Part shown: positions 46,614 through 61,600 of the stretch, piece after piece
How the letters are laid out: every line of letters begins with the position of its first letter
How positions within the stretch are numbered: the first letter of the stretch is position 1
Origin: Antedon mediterranea
Taxonomy: Eukaryota; Echinodermata; Crinoidea; Comatulida; Antedonidae
Direction: 5' to 3'
Assembly (NCBI RefSeq): GCF_964355755.1
Contig: NC_092672.1
Span: 18,594,501 to 18,658,500 of the forward strand
Length of the DNA: 64,000 bases
Notes under the pieces: generated by a model
Database searches by the model: none
Told to the model about the DNA's origin: nothing
What the model saw: only the letters and a program-made list of their open reading frames with translations
Program-made: the position numbers and the translations under genes

Positions 46614-49600
46614 CTAACAAAAAATAATAAACAAAACAATAGTTTTATTGAAATTAATGTACAAATTAAATGGCATAATAAACATTTTTTAAGTTGATAT
46701 AATTATCATCTTTACATAAAGATGGACAATCTGCACATGGTTACATTTTAGTTACTAATTCTCAAGACAGTAGCCAGGATTTTAACAGGGATTTGTTTTT
46801 CACAAAGCGGAAAAATCATCATGTGATAGGCTAGTTAGGCTTATTTACTATACTTTCGCTGCTGATCTCTAGTTTGAAAAAGGCATGTCAGAAAAAAAGG
46901 AACTTCGTTCGGACATTACAACTCTCAACCTTGATTCCTATATGTTTATTAGCATTAGAAGCATAATGTAAATATATATTTACCTCTGGGAATAGGTCCA
47001 CTGTTTCTTTGACAGCTGCATATATTTTTTCTGAACATGGTATATAACTGAAAATGAAAAGTATATAAAATGTTTATTCACTAAAAGTATTGCTAAATAC
47101 TTTACTCTAGTGTATATAATAAATATAGTATTCTTGAATCATTCTTGAATTCATTAGTAATGGTTGATATAATAAAATGTTGCAAGTCAAAAAAAGCATC
47201 TTTATTAGTTTATTTACATTAATAATTATTATTATTATTATGAATCAGAATAATTTATAGATGGGCATAAATTGTATATCATATTTATATGTAAGAAGGT
47301 GTTATATGGCATTTCATAAAACTAAATTTGTTTATAAATGTCATATCATTGGTACTGTTTGATTATAAACTGACTGGCTTTTGCTCCTACAATGGCCAAA
47401 TACTGAGTACTGAAATGCTTTATTTGTCCATTATCATATGATAACAATAGGAGTTCTTCCTAAAGATTGGTAAATATTACGATAAAAAACAGATAAAAAT
47501 AAAATAAGATATTAATACATAGAAAACACAAACACTATTGCACAAAAATTTGGAAGTTAAAATACGATATAAAAAGGCAAAACATTAAAAAGTGTTTAAA
47601 AAGTTTCATTTATATAGTATAGTATTAAATAAAATACAGTATTTTATCGCTGGCAACATGAATTAATAAAAGAACTTTGTATTCTACCATTGCATTTGAT
47701 TATAAAGTATTTGTTAAGGGAGTGATTAAGTTTTTCTTGTAATGCGATTCAAACAGAACGATATAATAATTTGGATCATAGTGGCAGTGATGCTTCTCTA
47801 ACAGAAAATAAAACAATTTAGCACTTTTAATGTTAGTCACTCCACTTCCCTTTAGATACTTACTATTCTACTTGATTGTCTTTTAATGTTTAGTCACTCC
47901 ACTTCCCTTTAGATACTTACTATTCTACTTGATTGTCTTTTAATGTTTAGTCACTCCACTTTCTTTAGATACTTACTATTCTACTTGATTGTCTTTTAAT
48001 GTTTAGTCACTCCACTTTCCTTTAGATACTTACTATTCTACTTGATTGTCTTTTAATGTTTAGTCACTCCACTTTCCTTTAGATACTTACTATTCTACTT
48101 GATTGTCTTTTGCTGCAGATAAAAGTTCTTGAATTTTCTTGGTAATAATACCCATTTGAGCAACAACCTCATCTTTTGTTGGTCCCTTCTCTTCAAGTTG
48201 ATCTGTTGTCTCCTCTGACACAGGAGACAGGTCTGTAATTTGTGAGGTAGGATGAGATAGGCCAGCTGATGTAGGTGGTGTAATAGTTACAGACGGCATA
48301 TCATGACTGTGGTAGAAGAACAATGTTTAGGAAATATAAAAAGCGTTTGAAATAAAGTTTGGAGGATGTCAAACATAACTGGGTAATCTATTTCATAGGA
48401 CTCAATAATAACTATATAAGGCGTCTAAAGGCTTCACATTATAACTCTGGTAATTTTGGTTCAAACATTTTGCAGATAGTTTGACCTTACTAGGTACCTG
48501 TTTGTAAACCTGGGTGGAGAGAGGCAAACAAAGTAAAGTGTCTTGCCTAATGACACAAGCAACGCATAGGACTTGAAACTGCCATCAGCAGTCCAATGTT
48601 TAAGACACTACACCACATGCTCTCACTAGGTTCCAATTTGCAGAAATATTCATTATACATACCTGGAAGGATCCTGATTGTGTGTGTTTTCATAATCACT
48701 GCCTGTTGTACTCAATGGCCTATCACTTGAACCACTATCCTAAAAATATAAAAACAACAATAGAGTTAGAAAGTCAAATTTCATCTGGTTTTACAATAGG
48801 TTGAGAATGAAACCTGTCACGTTTCAAAACGTTCTGTAAGTTCGCTTATAATTTTATGGTTTTTACAAAAAGAATTCTTTGTTTAGAGTTAGGAAGTTTG
48901 TTACAAAAGGTTTGTGTAAATCCTTCATCTTCAAGATACACACAAAATTGATTAGCTTTCACAATTCATGTCATCAATAAATTGAAAAACAAAAGTGACT
49001 ATGGAACCATTAATAATCTTAGTAAGAAACAATATTTATATCCAGTGTTGAGGAGGAAGAGGATTTGAATTTTAAATTTAGGCAATGTATTTCTCATATT
49101 ATGCAATACACAACAACTGACTTCAGATGGGATCCTATCCATGGATTGAAGCGTTGGTCTATTCTGCATTACTTCTTGTAGTTCTTCTGTTGATGGAGTT
49201 TTTCCTCCAACTTGTTTCCATGGTAACTTGCTTGTGTACCTTGATTCATACATTGACATAGGGCGACCAGATCCCACAGGAGCAGAACGACCTAGAGACT
49301 CGGTTCTCTGTTTTGGTTTTTCTTCTGGCTGGACAACGGATACCAGACTTTGTTGACGTAATTTTGAATTTTCTTCCATTAAATTTTGTACCTAGTGACA
49401 ACATAAAAACTTAATGAATGTGTATAAACATCATTATTTCAACAGAAAACAGAATAATCACACTTTAACCCACAATAGATTGTAGGACATGGATTTCAAT
49501 ATACTGTACAATCACACATTAACCCACCATAGACTGTAGGACATGGATTTCAATATACTGTACAATAATCACACATTAACCCACCATAGACTGTAGGACA

Positions 49601-52600
49601 TGGATTTCAATATACTGTACAATAATCACACATTAACCCACCATAGACTGTAGGACATGGATTTCAATATACTGTACAATAATCACACATTAACCCACCA
49701 TAGACTGTAGGACATGGATTTCAATATACTGTACAATAATCACACATTAACATACCATAGGTTGTAGGACATGGATTTCAATATACTGTACAATAATCAC
49801 ACATTAACATACCATAGGTTGTAGGACATGGATTTCAATATACTGTACAATAATCACAAATTAACATACCATAGGTTGTAGGACATGGATTTTCAAAACA
49901 CATTATTCACACATTAACAAACCATAGACTGTAGGACATGGCTTTCAATTCACACTAATCACACCATTCTGTAGAACATGGATTTCAATATATATTATTT
50001 ACAAATTAACACATCATAGACTGTAATACATGACATTCAATCACACATGAACATACCATAGACTGTAGGACATGGATTTCTTGGTTCATTTTCTTATTCA
50101 TTGTAAGTAACTGTGTCACTCTATTCTCTGATGCTGTTAGTTTACGTTTCACATCTAAGTATTCGTCTAAAGTGATTGGTCCATCAGAAAGGTCAGCTGA
50201 GACTAAGCTCTGCAAAATAAAGGATTCATAATTGTGTATGACTGTAATAATAACGTATTCAATTATTATGTTTCAATTTCAATTCACTTTTATTTCGGAA
50301 GTCCATATCAACAACAAAAATAATAATACAAATACATACAAGGTATTAAAAGTACAGGTACTGATAAAAAAAGATTATTATGAATTTAGGTAGTTCTTCT
50401 CCTATAGTTTTAAATCTTTAAGCATTTGAGAATCAACACAAGTGATAGTGAATTGTAACTATTATCCACGTTAGATTTAAAACTAAGATAGATTTACAAA
50501 TGTACTATTCTAATAAAAGGAGGCAACATGATTCTCCACAAATATTTCATTAGTACTAAGCATTGTAACCCCTGGCATGCCTTAAAATCATTCTAAAAGC
50601 ATTGTTGTAACAAACCTGAAGGGACTTCACATTAAAGTCACACCACAATGGACACACAATACATACTTCTAAGACAGTATGACTTAAACAATAAAATCTT
50701 AACACCAGTGGAGCATTTAATAAACTTCCTGCATAGAAAATTACCTCTGATGCATAATGATTGATATTGTCTTTTGATATCTCATCTCTAGTATCATTAC
50801 TAATTACACAACCAAGGTGGTAGTGGATTGTAATTTACAACGTAATTTAGTTCTTTGTCACACAAGAAAAAAAGTACCATTATGTACTCTAGTTTTGGGA
50901 CAAAAACACATGCAAATAAATTTATTAGAATTATTCTATAACACATCAAATGTATAGCAAAGGATTCACAAATGTTAACGTTCTTTTGGAAGGCATCGAA
51001 TAAGGGTACAAGCAACACCCTATCGCCATAACAAAGGCATCTAATAAGGGTGCAAGCAACACCCTATCGCCATAACAAAGGTTGTTAAACTTATGTTATT
51101 GAGCTCACATCTAAAATTACAATCATTGAGCAAAGTATTTAATCTATCAATGTAAACATTGTATAGCAAATAAGACATACAGTAACTATGCCCTCCCTAA
51201 CTCCATCCAATAACTTTGAAACCACAATACATGGAGTTATACCCATCCAACGAAAAATAATTGTTTCTGATACCAAGATTTTGAAACTCTATAAAAGCAA
51301 TAAAATTTTTACCCCCATGACCAATGATTTACTCAGTTGAACGCTTTACTAGCGTCCTTAAAACCAGCAAACACTAAACTTCCATTTCTATTATAATATT
51401 CGGTCTCCTTGATGACAAAAATACACAAAAATTAATTAATAACCCATGACCCAATATTTAATTTCAAATATTTTAGAAATAAATATGGCTGTCAATGACA
51501 TGACCCTTAGTGGCCCCGTGTATTTATTGTGGATGTACGCTGTATAATATTCTATTATCATCATGATTTGTGTGAACAAAAGTTGGTAATGAATAGACAC
51601 TTTTCACTTGCAAACAAATAATGGTTAAAAGAAACAACACTGTTTTAGTTGTATTTCTTTTGTAGATTATCTATGGAAACATACCTGAGTATCATCTTTT
51701 GTAATTTGGTTAACCGGTTCAATAGTCTCAACTTGTGATTGGTCTAGATCTTGGTAGTCATCCTCCGCCACAACATCATAAATTGGGTCACCATCACTAA
51801 TGACACTTGGGATGCCCCGCCCATCATTACTTGATTCTGAAAATGAAAAAATAAATGAAAACACTCATGAGTGAAGTACAAGTATTGATTTGATGATATT
51901 GTTGATATTTCAGGCTATAAAAAATAAACATTTTTCTTTTTTTTTTATTTGTAAAGTTATTAATAAACCAATTTTCTTGAATTTTAATAGGCATGCTCTT
52001 CTGTAAGTATATACCTATTTACACCAGAAATGTTTGAATGATAACTTTAAAATTGTAGGTGCTAACGTGCTAACAACAAACAAAGCATGTACTATACTTG
52101 GTCAAATTTCATTTTTGCCAAGTAACAAACTAGATTTTAAAAACTACTTTTTCAATGTACTGTAATTTAGTTTATCTAGTTATCTTGAAAATAGTTTGGT
52201 TAAGTTCAATTAACTAAATTTACAAGTGATAACACAAACTGAACAACTCAACAAATACAGTACAAACTGTTACTTTACAGATAATGTTACGTTATAAAAA
52301 TGTAAAACCAATTCTGCAATCAATGTTCACTTAAGAATAGCTTCCCAAGAAACTTTGTGATCAATGTTCAATAGATTCACAGGGCACAAAATATAATCAA
52401 TATTCATTAGTATAGATTAAACAGGGCAATATGTGCATGATGTTCATTCCTGATGGCAATAATTGAGAGTAGTATTTTGTACTTACCATCAGCAGAAGAC
52501 TTTGATGAAAGCGTTCCTTTTTGTCGTCTTTTTGCTTCTTTTAAGATGTCTACAATCAATGTAGCAAATTCCCTAGCATTGAACCTGGCAAGTTTTTGTC

Positions 52601-55600
52601 GTCCCTGTGATGTGAATAAATAAAATCGTCTACTGTAATTAAGATCATTAGATAGCATGTGTGAAAATATATCTAAAATCAGCTATTTGTTTCAAATTAT
52701 AAAGGATGATTAATTAAAAAACAAAACGTTTCCTTCAAAACAACTTGTTTATTTAAATACCTCTTCCATACTGTCATGGGTTGCATCTATTACCACACTA
52801 GATCAATTTCAAATACAATAAAACCTCTAAAAGAAGCCCATCCCAAACATAAAAGCCCCAACCCTTCTCACCTTACTATCAATGCTTTGCAATGTAATTT
52901 TGAAAAAGAAGACCATCTTGAAAAGAACCTATTTAAAAAAAAGCCTAATCAAAAGTCCTAAGAATATTTACATTTTACGGCATTGGCCACTTAAGAAAGT
53001 AATGTTATATCTTAGAGAATAATAACCAACCCTAGTTACAGAAACACAAAGCTATTTACACTGAGAAAACCAATAGGAGGAACTACATTTCCGCATTATT
53101 ATTGTTATTGTAAAACAAGTACAGTACAATCATTGTGGCTGATATTGATGGTCTTACCTGATTTCTTGTGGATGATAATTCAGGATTAAGTGGCAAGAAT
53201 GGTACTGTACGATCTCCTAAGATACCAGAAGATTGAGTTTGTTTTGAGATCCAAACTAAATTAAATATGGAGAAGGTAACATTATATTAGAACAAACAGT
53301 CTGAAATTAATAATTTTAATTCTTTAGGTGCATACAATGGCATTGGAACACCTCACTTTGTTGCTAGAAACTAGTTACATCATGGTAATTCTTTAGGTGC
53401 ATTCAATGGCATTGGAACACCTCACTTTGTTGCTAGAAACTAGTTATATCATGGTAATTCTTTAGGTGCATTCAATGGCATTGGAACACCTCACTTTGTT
53501 GCTAGAAACTAGTTACATCATGGTAATTCTTTAGGTGCATTCAATGGCATTGGAACACGTCACTTTGTTGCTAGAAACTAGTTACATCATGGTAATTCTT
53601 TAGGTGCATTCAATGGCATTGGAACACGTCACTTTGTTGCTAGAAACTAGTTACATCATGGTAATTCTTTAGGTGCATTCAATGGCATTGGAACACGTCA
53701 CTTTGTTGCTAGAAACTAGTTACATCATGGTAATTCTTTAGGTGCATTCAATGGCATTGGAACATGTCACTTTGTTGCTAGAAACTAGTTACATCATGGT
53801 AATTCTTTAGGTGCATTCAATGGCATTGGAACATGTCACTTTGTTGCTAGAAACTAGTTACATCATGGTAATTCTTTAGGTGCATTCAATGGCATTGGAA
53901 CACGTCACTTTGTTGCTAGAAACTAGTTACATCATGGTAATTCTTTAGGTGCATTCAATGGCATTGGAACACGTCACTTTGTTACTAGAAACTAGTTACA
54001 TCATGGTAATTCTTTAGGTGCATACTATGGCATTGGAACACGTCACTTTGTTACTAGAAACTAGTTACATCATGGTAATTCTTTAGGTGCATTCAATGGC
54101 ATTGGAACACGTCACTTTGTTGCTAGAAACTAGTTACATCATGGTAATTCTTTAGGTGCATGCAATGGCATTGGAACACGTCACTTTGTTGCTAGAAACT
54201 AGTTACATCATGGTAATTCTTTAGGTGCATTCAATGGCATTGGAACACGTCACTTTGTTGCTAGAAACTAGTTACATCATGGTAATTCTTTAGATGCATT
54301 CAATGGCATTGGAACACGTCACTTTGTTACTAGAAACTAGTTACATCATGGTAATTCTTTAGGTGCATTCAATGGCATTGGAACACGTCACTTTGTTGCT
54401 AGAAACTAGTTACATCATGGTAATTCTTTAGGTGCATTCAATGGCATTGGAACACGTCACTTTGTTACTAGAAACTAGTTACATCATGGTAATTCTTTAG
54501 GTGCATTCAATGGCATTGGAACACGTCACTTTGTTGCTAGAAACTAGTTACATCATGGTAATTCTTTAGGTGCATTCAATGGCATTGGAACACCTCACTT
54601 TGTTACTAGAAACTAGTTACATCATGGTAATTCTTTAGGTGCATTCAATGGCATTGGAACACGTCACTTTGTTGCTAGAAACTAGTTACATCATGGTAAT
54701 TCTTTAGGTGCATTCAATGGCATTGGAACACGTCACTTTGTTGCTAGAAACTAGTTACATCATGGTAATTCTTTAGGTGCATTCAATGGCATTGGAACAC
54801 GTCACTTTGTTGCTAGAAACTAGTTACATCATGGTAATTCTTTAGGTGCATTCAATGGCATTGGAACACCTCACTTTGTTACTAGAAACTAGTTACATCA
54901 TGGTAATTCTTTAGGTGCATTCAATGGCATTGGAACACGTCACTTTGTTGCTAGAAACTAGTTACATCATGGTAATTCTTTAGGTGCATTCAATGGCATT
55001 GGAACACGTCACTTTGTTGCTAGAAACTAGTTACATCATGGTAATTCTTTAGGTGCATTCAATGGCATTGGAACACGTCACTTTGTTGCTAGAAACTAGT
55101 TACATCATGGTAATTCTTTAGGTGCATACAATAGCATTGGAACACGTCACTTTGTTGCTAGAAACTAGTTACATCATGGTAATTCTTTAGGTGCATTCAA
55201 TGGCATTGGAACACCTCACTTTGTTGCTAGAAACTAGTTACATCATGGTAATTCTTTAGGTGCATTCAATGGCATTGGAACACGTCACTTTGTTGCTAGA
55301 AACTAGTTACATCATGGTAATTCTTTAGGTGCATTCAATGGCATTGGAACACGTCACTTTGTTGCTAGAAACTAGTTAGATCATGGTAATTCTTTAGGTG
55401 CATTCAATGGCATTGGAACACGTCACTTTGTTGCTAGAAACTAGTTACATCATGGTAATTCTTTAGGTGCATTCAATGGCATTGGAACACCTCACTTTGT
55501 TGCTAGAAACTAGTTACATCATGGTAATTCTTTAGGTGCATTCAATGGCATTGGAACACGTCACTTTGTTGCTAGAAACTAGTTACATCATGGTAATTCT

Positions 55601-58600
55601 TTAGGTGCATTCAATGGCATTGGAACACGTCACTTTGTTGCTAGAAACTAGTTACATCATGGTAATTCTTTAGGTGCATTCAATGGCATTGGAACACCTC
55701 ACTTTGTTGCTAGAAACTAGTTACATCATGGTAATTCTTTAGGTGCATTCAATGGCATTGGAACACGTCACTTTGTTGCTAGAAACTAGTTACATCATGG
55801 TAATTCTTTAGGTGCATTCAATGGCATTGGAACACGTCACTTTGTTGCTAGAAACTAGTTACATCATGGTAATTCTTTAGGTGCATTCAATGGCATTGAA
55901 CACGTCACTTTGTTGCTAGAAACTAGTTACATCATGGTAATTCTTTAGGTGCATGCAATGGCATTGGAACACCTCACTTTGTTGGACTGAGTTTTGGCAG
56001 ATTCTAGATGCAGGAAACGACCAACAACAAAATGCATACATATCTTTATATACATAGGTTGTTACAATTCAAAGCTTCCAATTGTAAACAGGACAACGGA
56101 ATAGGCAATGAGAGCAAATCATCTTGCTTAAATTCACACAGGTCTCGAATGTGTGCCTTATCACGCCCCTACTGACTGTACATTAACAATCAACATTTTG
56201 TCATGGCAATACTTACTACTATCAATTTCTCTTCTGTCTACTTCATCATATACATCTGTAGCTAGTTCTTTAAATAAGTGATCTGAAAGCTGAATAGTAA
56301 ACAAAAACAATCTTTAGTCAACGTTGTTTTTCTATGCTACTGCGCTGCCCACACTTATATTTAGCTGTGCCTACAGTACAGATCATTAATCAACCTGTAG
56401 TTGATAGACTTTATTTCATTGTCGCCAACAACACTATGACAAAGTGACTTTTAACATTAGTACTTGAAAAGTATTGTATTATTATATTATTTACTATGAA
56501 TGATGAATTAAAAGCAACTTACTGCTTGTAGTTTCCTTCTAGCAGATTCAGCCAGTTCAGATCTGTCTAGAGAACTATCTTTCATTTCAGGAATGAGAAA
56601 GTTTGATGTTGTATGATCTAAATGAAAAATGATTATTAATATTCCTTTATAGTGTACAGAAATGAACCTTCTAGGATGTTTTCACAAACAATTACATTAG
56701 TAAATCTCTAAACATTCTTTCAGAATTCTGTTTTGTTAATTGTATTTCAATTTTAGACAGGATACTATAATTATTAGTTATATATTAATATAATTAAAAA
56801 AACATTGGAACAAACATATTTTTTAATTACGACCTTGTAGATGTACACATTTTGGCCTCCTTACTAACCTTATCATGTTTAATTAAAGAATATTTATATT
56901 ACAATTTTTCATTTATTAATTTTTTAAATAACAGCAGATAGCCATCACAGGTTAACTTTAAAAAAAACTATACATAAAAATACATTTACTATCATTTCAG
57001 GGGAAACCATCGTATGACAAAGCATGAATATTATGCATTCTCTTTACTCTTGTTATTAGTATACAGTATTGGTCAGAGGACTTTCGACATTCCTCGCATA
57101 TTTTGAACAATTGTTGACCGAGCGTTGTTCGAGTATTGATAGCAATATTCACAAGCGTCGCTATCCTCGAGTAATACATTAACGTCACAATCCTCACATG
57201 AATGGCTTTATCGAGCAGCGATTTCCGGCTAGCAGTTTATCCTGATGTCATTGTCTTTCGTGTTCCACGTTATTAGCATAAAAAAACGAAATAGCAAATG
57301 TCAATCAACAATTCAGCGATGGGTGTCACATGAAGGTGATTAACACCTCACAAGGCTTTTAAAAGACGATTTTCGTTCGTTCAGTTGTGACCAGCTGAGT
57401 GTAACTAAATAAAATAACATAGCGTTTTCAGGGTATTTCAGGACACCATGTTGATTAAAAAATCGTACCGCCTGAAATGTCAGTAATCTATTCTATTGTT
57501 ATTTATTTCAAAGGCGTACCATGTCATTTTTTTGGGGCTCTTTGTATGTTTACTATAATAAAATCATTTAATAATGTTAGGCCAAGGTTTGTTTACTTTA
57601 TCAGGCCTAGTAAAGTCAGATTCGACTCTCGTTTCGAGAGTGCACAGTGGAAAAAGATAAATTCGCGGCAAGAGCTGATGAGAAAACCATGTGCTTGCTG
57701 CGTGACCTCAAGTTTTGTAAATCTAGGGTTGATGACCATCAACATAGCAAAGATCATAGATGCGCGTTTATTCGGCTAGCAAGCGTGCAATATAGTAGGT
57801 CTAGTTTAGCTATCAACTCGGTGTTGTAGACTCAGAATTTAAAGATATGAATTTTTCCATGACTTTGAAGCTGTTCATGTGAATTTTAAATGTATATTTT
57901 ACTGTTTTTTTATTATGTTAATTAATATATACTTTGTATTATTTGTTTGCACTCGATCGCTCGATCCCTCGCTAAACGCTCAAGAAACATTCTAGAAAAA
58001 CACGAGCGGGAATGTCGAAAGTGCTCTGACCAGTACTGTAAGTATACAGCTAATAGATGGTATTACAATATTTTGTATAGAGAAGGTTTTACCTGGTTTC
58101 TTGCCACACAGATAGAATGCCAGTCTATCGGTTACCTCATACTCACACTCAACAAGTCGTTTGGCAAGTTCAATATGACCTTCACATCTACAAGATAGAA
58201 TCAAACAAGAATTGCTGTAACTACCCGACTGTAATCAACTTAACATACTTTAGGCACCATCACTACTCTATACTACAGAAGAATGAGATCTGTCATTCAG
58301 GTTTTTGAGTTTGTAGTAAAATAGACTGCCATTTCATCAAATCTGATTCAATAAACAAGTTTAAGTTTCGGCTACAAAGTATTCTGATTCTTTTTGTTTG
58401 TCCCATATAGTAGACAATAATGGAGTGAAAGAAGGCACACAAGCTATGGCTTAATAAGTCTCAACAAGCTAAATCAAGGTTTAAACATTAAATTGAATTT
58501 AAGTTGTGTAGCTTGAGTGTGTTTTTTTGTGTAAATGATCACAAGATATATAGTCTCCAATTCTTAGTATATGTCTGTTACATGGAAAAATAGAAATAGA

Positions 58601-61600
58601 AGCACTTGCAATGGCAGTAAGACCAACTCAATTCAACTATTCTATGTTAACGCACTGCTTTCAATAAAAAAAACAAGCTTTTTGAACACTATAGGAAGTT
58701 GTGATTTATGTGGTATCATAAATAAGTAAATATCAACCATGCAAGGTACCAATGAGTAATCATAATGCTCAGTCTACAGACCACCTTGCATATGTAGTTC
58801 CTCTATTAATATCTCTCCAAATACTAACCTTGCCAAATCAGCAGGTGTGTAGCCCTCCCCATCTATTGAGCCTGGATCAGCTCCGTATGCAATCAGCAAT
58901 TCACACTGTAACATCTGTCCTGCTTTGCTAGCATGATGTAAACATGTGTTTTTCTTCTCCTTTTAGCACAAAAGAAAATGATATAGATACAAAATAAAAT
59001 AGATTAGATATTATATAGTATTGTATCATTAGTGAAATAGGTGATGTTCTTAAAAAACTTAACATAATTACCTATCTTTACTGTACAATTAAGGAATAAA
59101 TATAGTAGTAGGGAAATGAGCTGGATCTACCAGCTGGATAATAGCCAGAACCAGACAAATATCATGATTCATATGTCCTCTTTGTTGTGTATTATACAAA
59201 TAAATATCCTATTATGTTAGATTAATGTAATGTTAAAGTTGAAGCGGTTCAACTGCTGTGTTGGCTTGTTATCCCATGGTTTCCTCTTGGTAAGACTGCC
59301 TTGTCTCATGTAAAGTTATATCAAAACTTGATATTATGCACATTATAGTCCAGTAAATATAAGTCAAAATTAGGTTGAACCTAGAACAATTGCAACAGAA
59401 TTTTGTCCGGTTGGTGTAGTCCAAATAAACATCATATCCAAGGTTACTAAAATTGGTTAATTTGCATAAATTCAAAATGGCCACCATTTACGATTTTGAA
59501 GCCCCGTAACAGTGTGCAGTGCATTACGAGTAGATATAAATGTGGTATTTTAATATGGTAATTTTAATATGCTCATTGGAAAGATTAAAATCTTTCAAAT
59601 GAGCATATTAAAATTACCATATGATGAACCAATGACGTCATAAGGTAGTCATATATTATATAACTTAAATGACATTATCCTATGCTAAAAAATTTCCTTG
59701 ACCTCAATAAAGTATGGAACACAAAAAGTGCTAATAGTTAATATAAAAATGGCAGGATTCAGGCCTAATAACAAAATAAAACACAACCGAGGCCAGTGGT
59801 ATTTACTTACCTGAAAAAAAATGCAAAAGAGCAATCAAATTGGCTGCCAGTCAATGGGTTTTTTGTTGAATTTAACAATTTATTTTTTATTTTATATAAG
59901 TGAAGAAATTTTTTTAGGCCTAGGCCTATGAAAGCTAGTTGTTTCTATGGAAGTAAATAACTTTATTAAAACTACAAAATGACCTATTCAAAGTCTGATA
60001 TAATTAATCTGAACCTTTATTATGTTTTTGTGGGACAATAGCCTAAAAATAGAATAATATGCCCCAGGCCTTTAATAAAGAAAAATTTGTGAAATTATTA
60101 TTAAGAAATATTTAATATTATTATTCTATCAATTTGCTGTGTTTGCACTTTTTGGGCTCCATACTTTATTGGAGGCTGAGTTGACTGATTAGTTTTTGGC
60201 TGAGTTGACGTGAGGCCGACTTGACTTAAAGCAAACTTATGTCTGGGCCACATTGACTTTGGCCGAAATGGTTTAGGGCCGACTTGGACCGAATTTTAAC
60301 TATTACTATGCAATTTTGCTGGCTAGGCTAAGATGAGGCGAAAGCAAACAGGGGCTTGGTTGGAGCAGGCCTAGTTAGTGGCACACTTTCGCTGCAAGGA
60401 AGCCAAAAAAAGGGCTTGCATTTGATAATTGGTCGCTTCCAGAAACTATATGTAATAATAAATATTTCCAAATCATACTTTATTTGTTTCTTCATATTTT
60501 AACTTGCGAAGTTTACCTGGTCTATAGTTCGAGGGCATGGCAGTAACTATATACCGGCAATTATAATCAATCACATACTTGTAAGCTTTGAAGTTTGCTT
60601 CTACACAAAGCTAGTTCTTGAAATGCTTTACTTGAGATAAAATCACTTTTGGTGGTGATATGTAAACAAAATACACGTTTGTATGCTTTTGTACTTACAG
60701 GATGATAATAATTTGCTTCTGCTCCAAGTGATAGAAGTCGAAGACATGTTTCTAGATTGGAAGTTCTTACACATGAATAAAGTTGCTGTTTAAAAAGAAA
60801 AGTGGAGTTTTTCATTGAAAAGTACTAATGGTTGGTATTTTAAACAAAATAAAAACGTAACACAATTTTGAAATTCATTATGGCATAATATAATTGTTGT
60901 ACATTGTTCTAATCAGGCTCTACAGCTGTATTTAGTAGAAAGAAAGAAAGTAAACAAACTTTGCTGAAATCTTTGGCTGAAGCTCCATCTTCATCTTTGA
61001 GTCGATGGACAAATTCCAGTCTCCCATATTTGGCCTTGATAAAATCGGATCTTGTAGGGCTACAAATAAATAATATGTTAACAAATTATGATTGGAATGT
61101 AGTATAAAAATTATAATATAATGAAAAATAATATATAATATAAATATTTCAAAGTAATATTAAGTATGATAGAGGAATTTATGTGCCCTTAAATCTGCCT
61201 TGAAAACTCATCTTTTTCTTTCAGATTGAGCTCTATCATACACCGCATTTTGATCACTTATTGCTAGAATTGGCGCGTTACAAATTCGTACTATTATTAT
61301 TATTTTAGTTTTAAAAATATTTTTTTTTTATTAAAATTTTCTTGATTTTTGTTTACATAACAAAAAATGGTTAATTATTCAACCAATCAGATAATTGAAG
61401 AAAAAATAAAGTGTCATTACCGAACAACAAAGTGCTCACTCACAACACAACGATTTGTCCGTAAGGTCAAAGGTTAAAAATGATTGCATTACATATCCGA
61501 TTATTATTTGATTGGGTATTAACCGAAAAAGGTTAAACCTTGTTTTCACAGGAAATGTTTCGGTTAATTATGAGTTAATTGTTGGCTGCAGAAACATGGC

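Noticed and set aside
48999-49121. Extension VSCCVLHNMRNTLPKFKIQ after GIT exon L
   Set aside because: Beyond the GAA|GTCAGT donor. Phase 0 at that donor joins exactly to exon M, and the extension has no similarity to GIT.
53317-55984. Regular repeat-spacer look suggesting a CRISPR array
   Set aside because: Units are contiguous 69-bp copies without unique spacers, inside an intron of a eukaryotic gene.
57992-58204. 70-codon frame continuing past CGKKPG
   Set aside because: The part after KKP is intron read-through beyond the CCAG|GTAAAA donor of GIT exon E.
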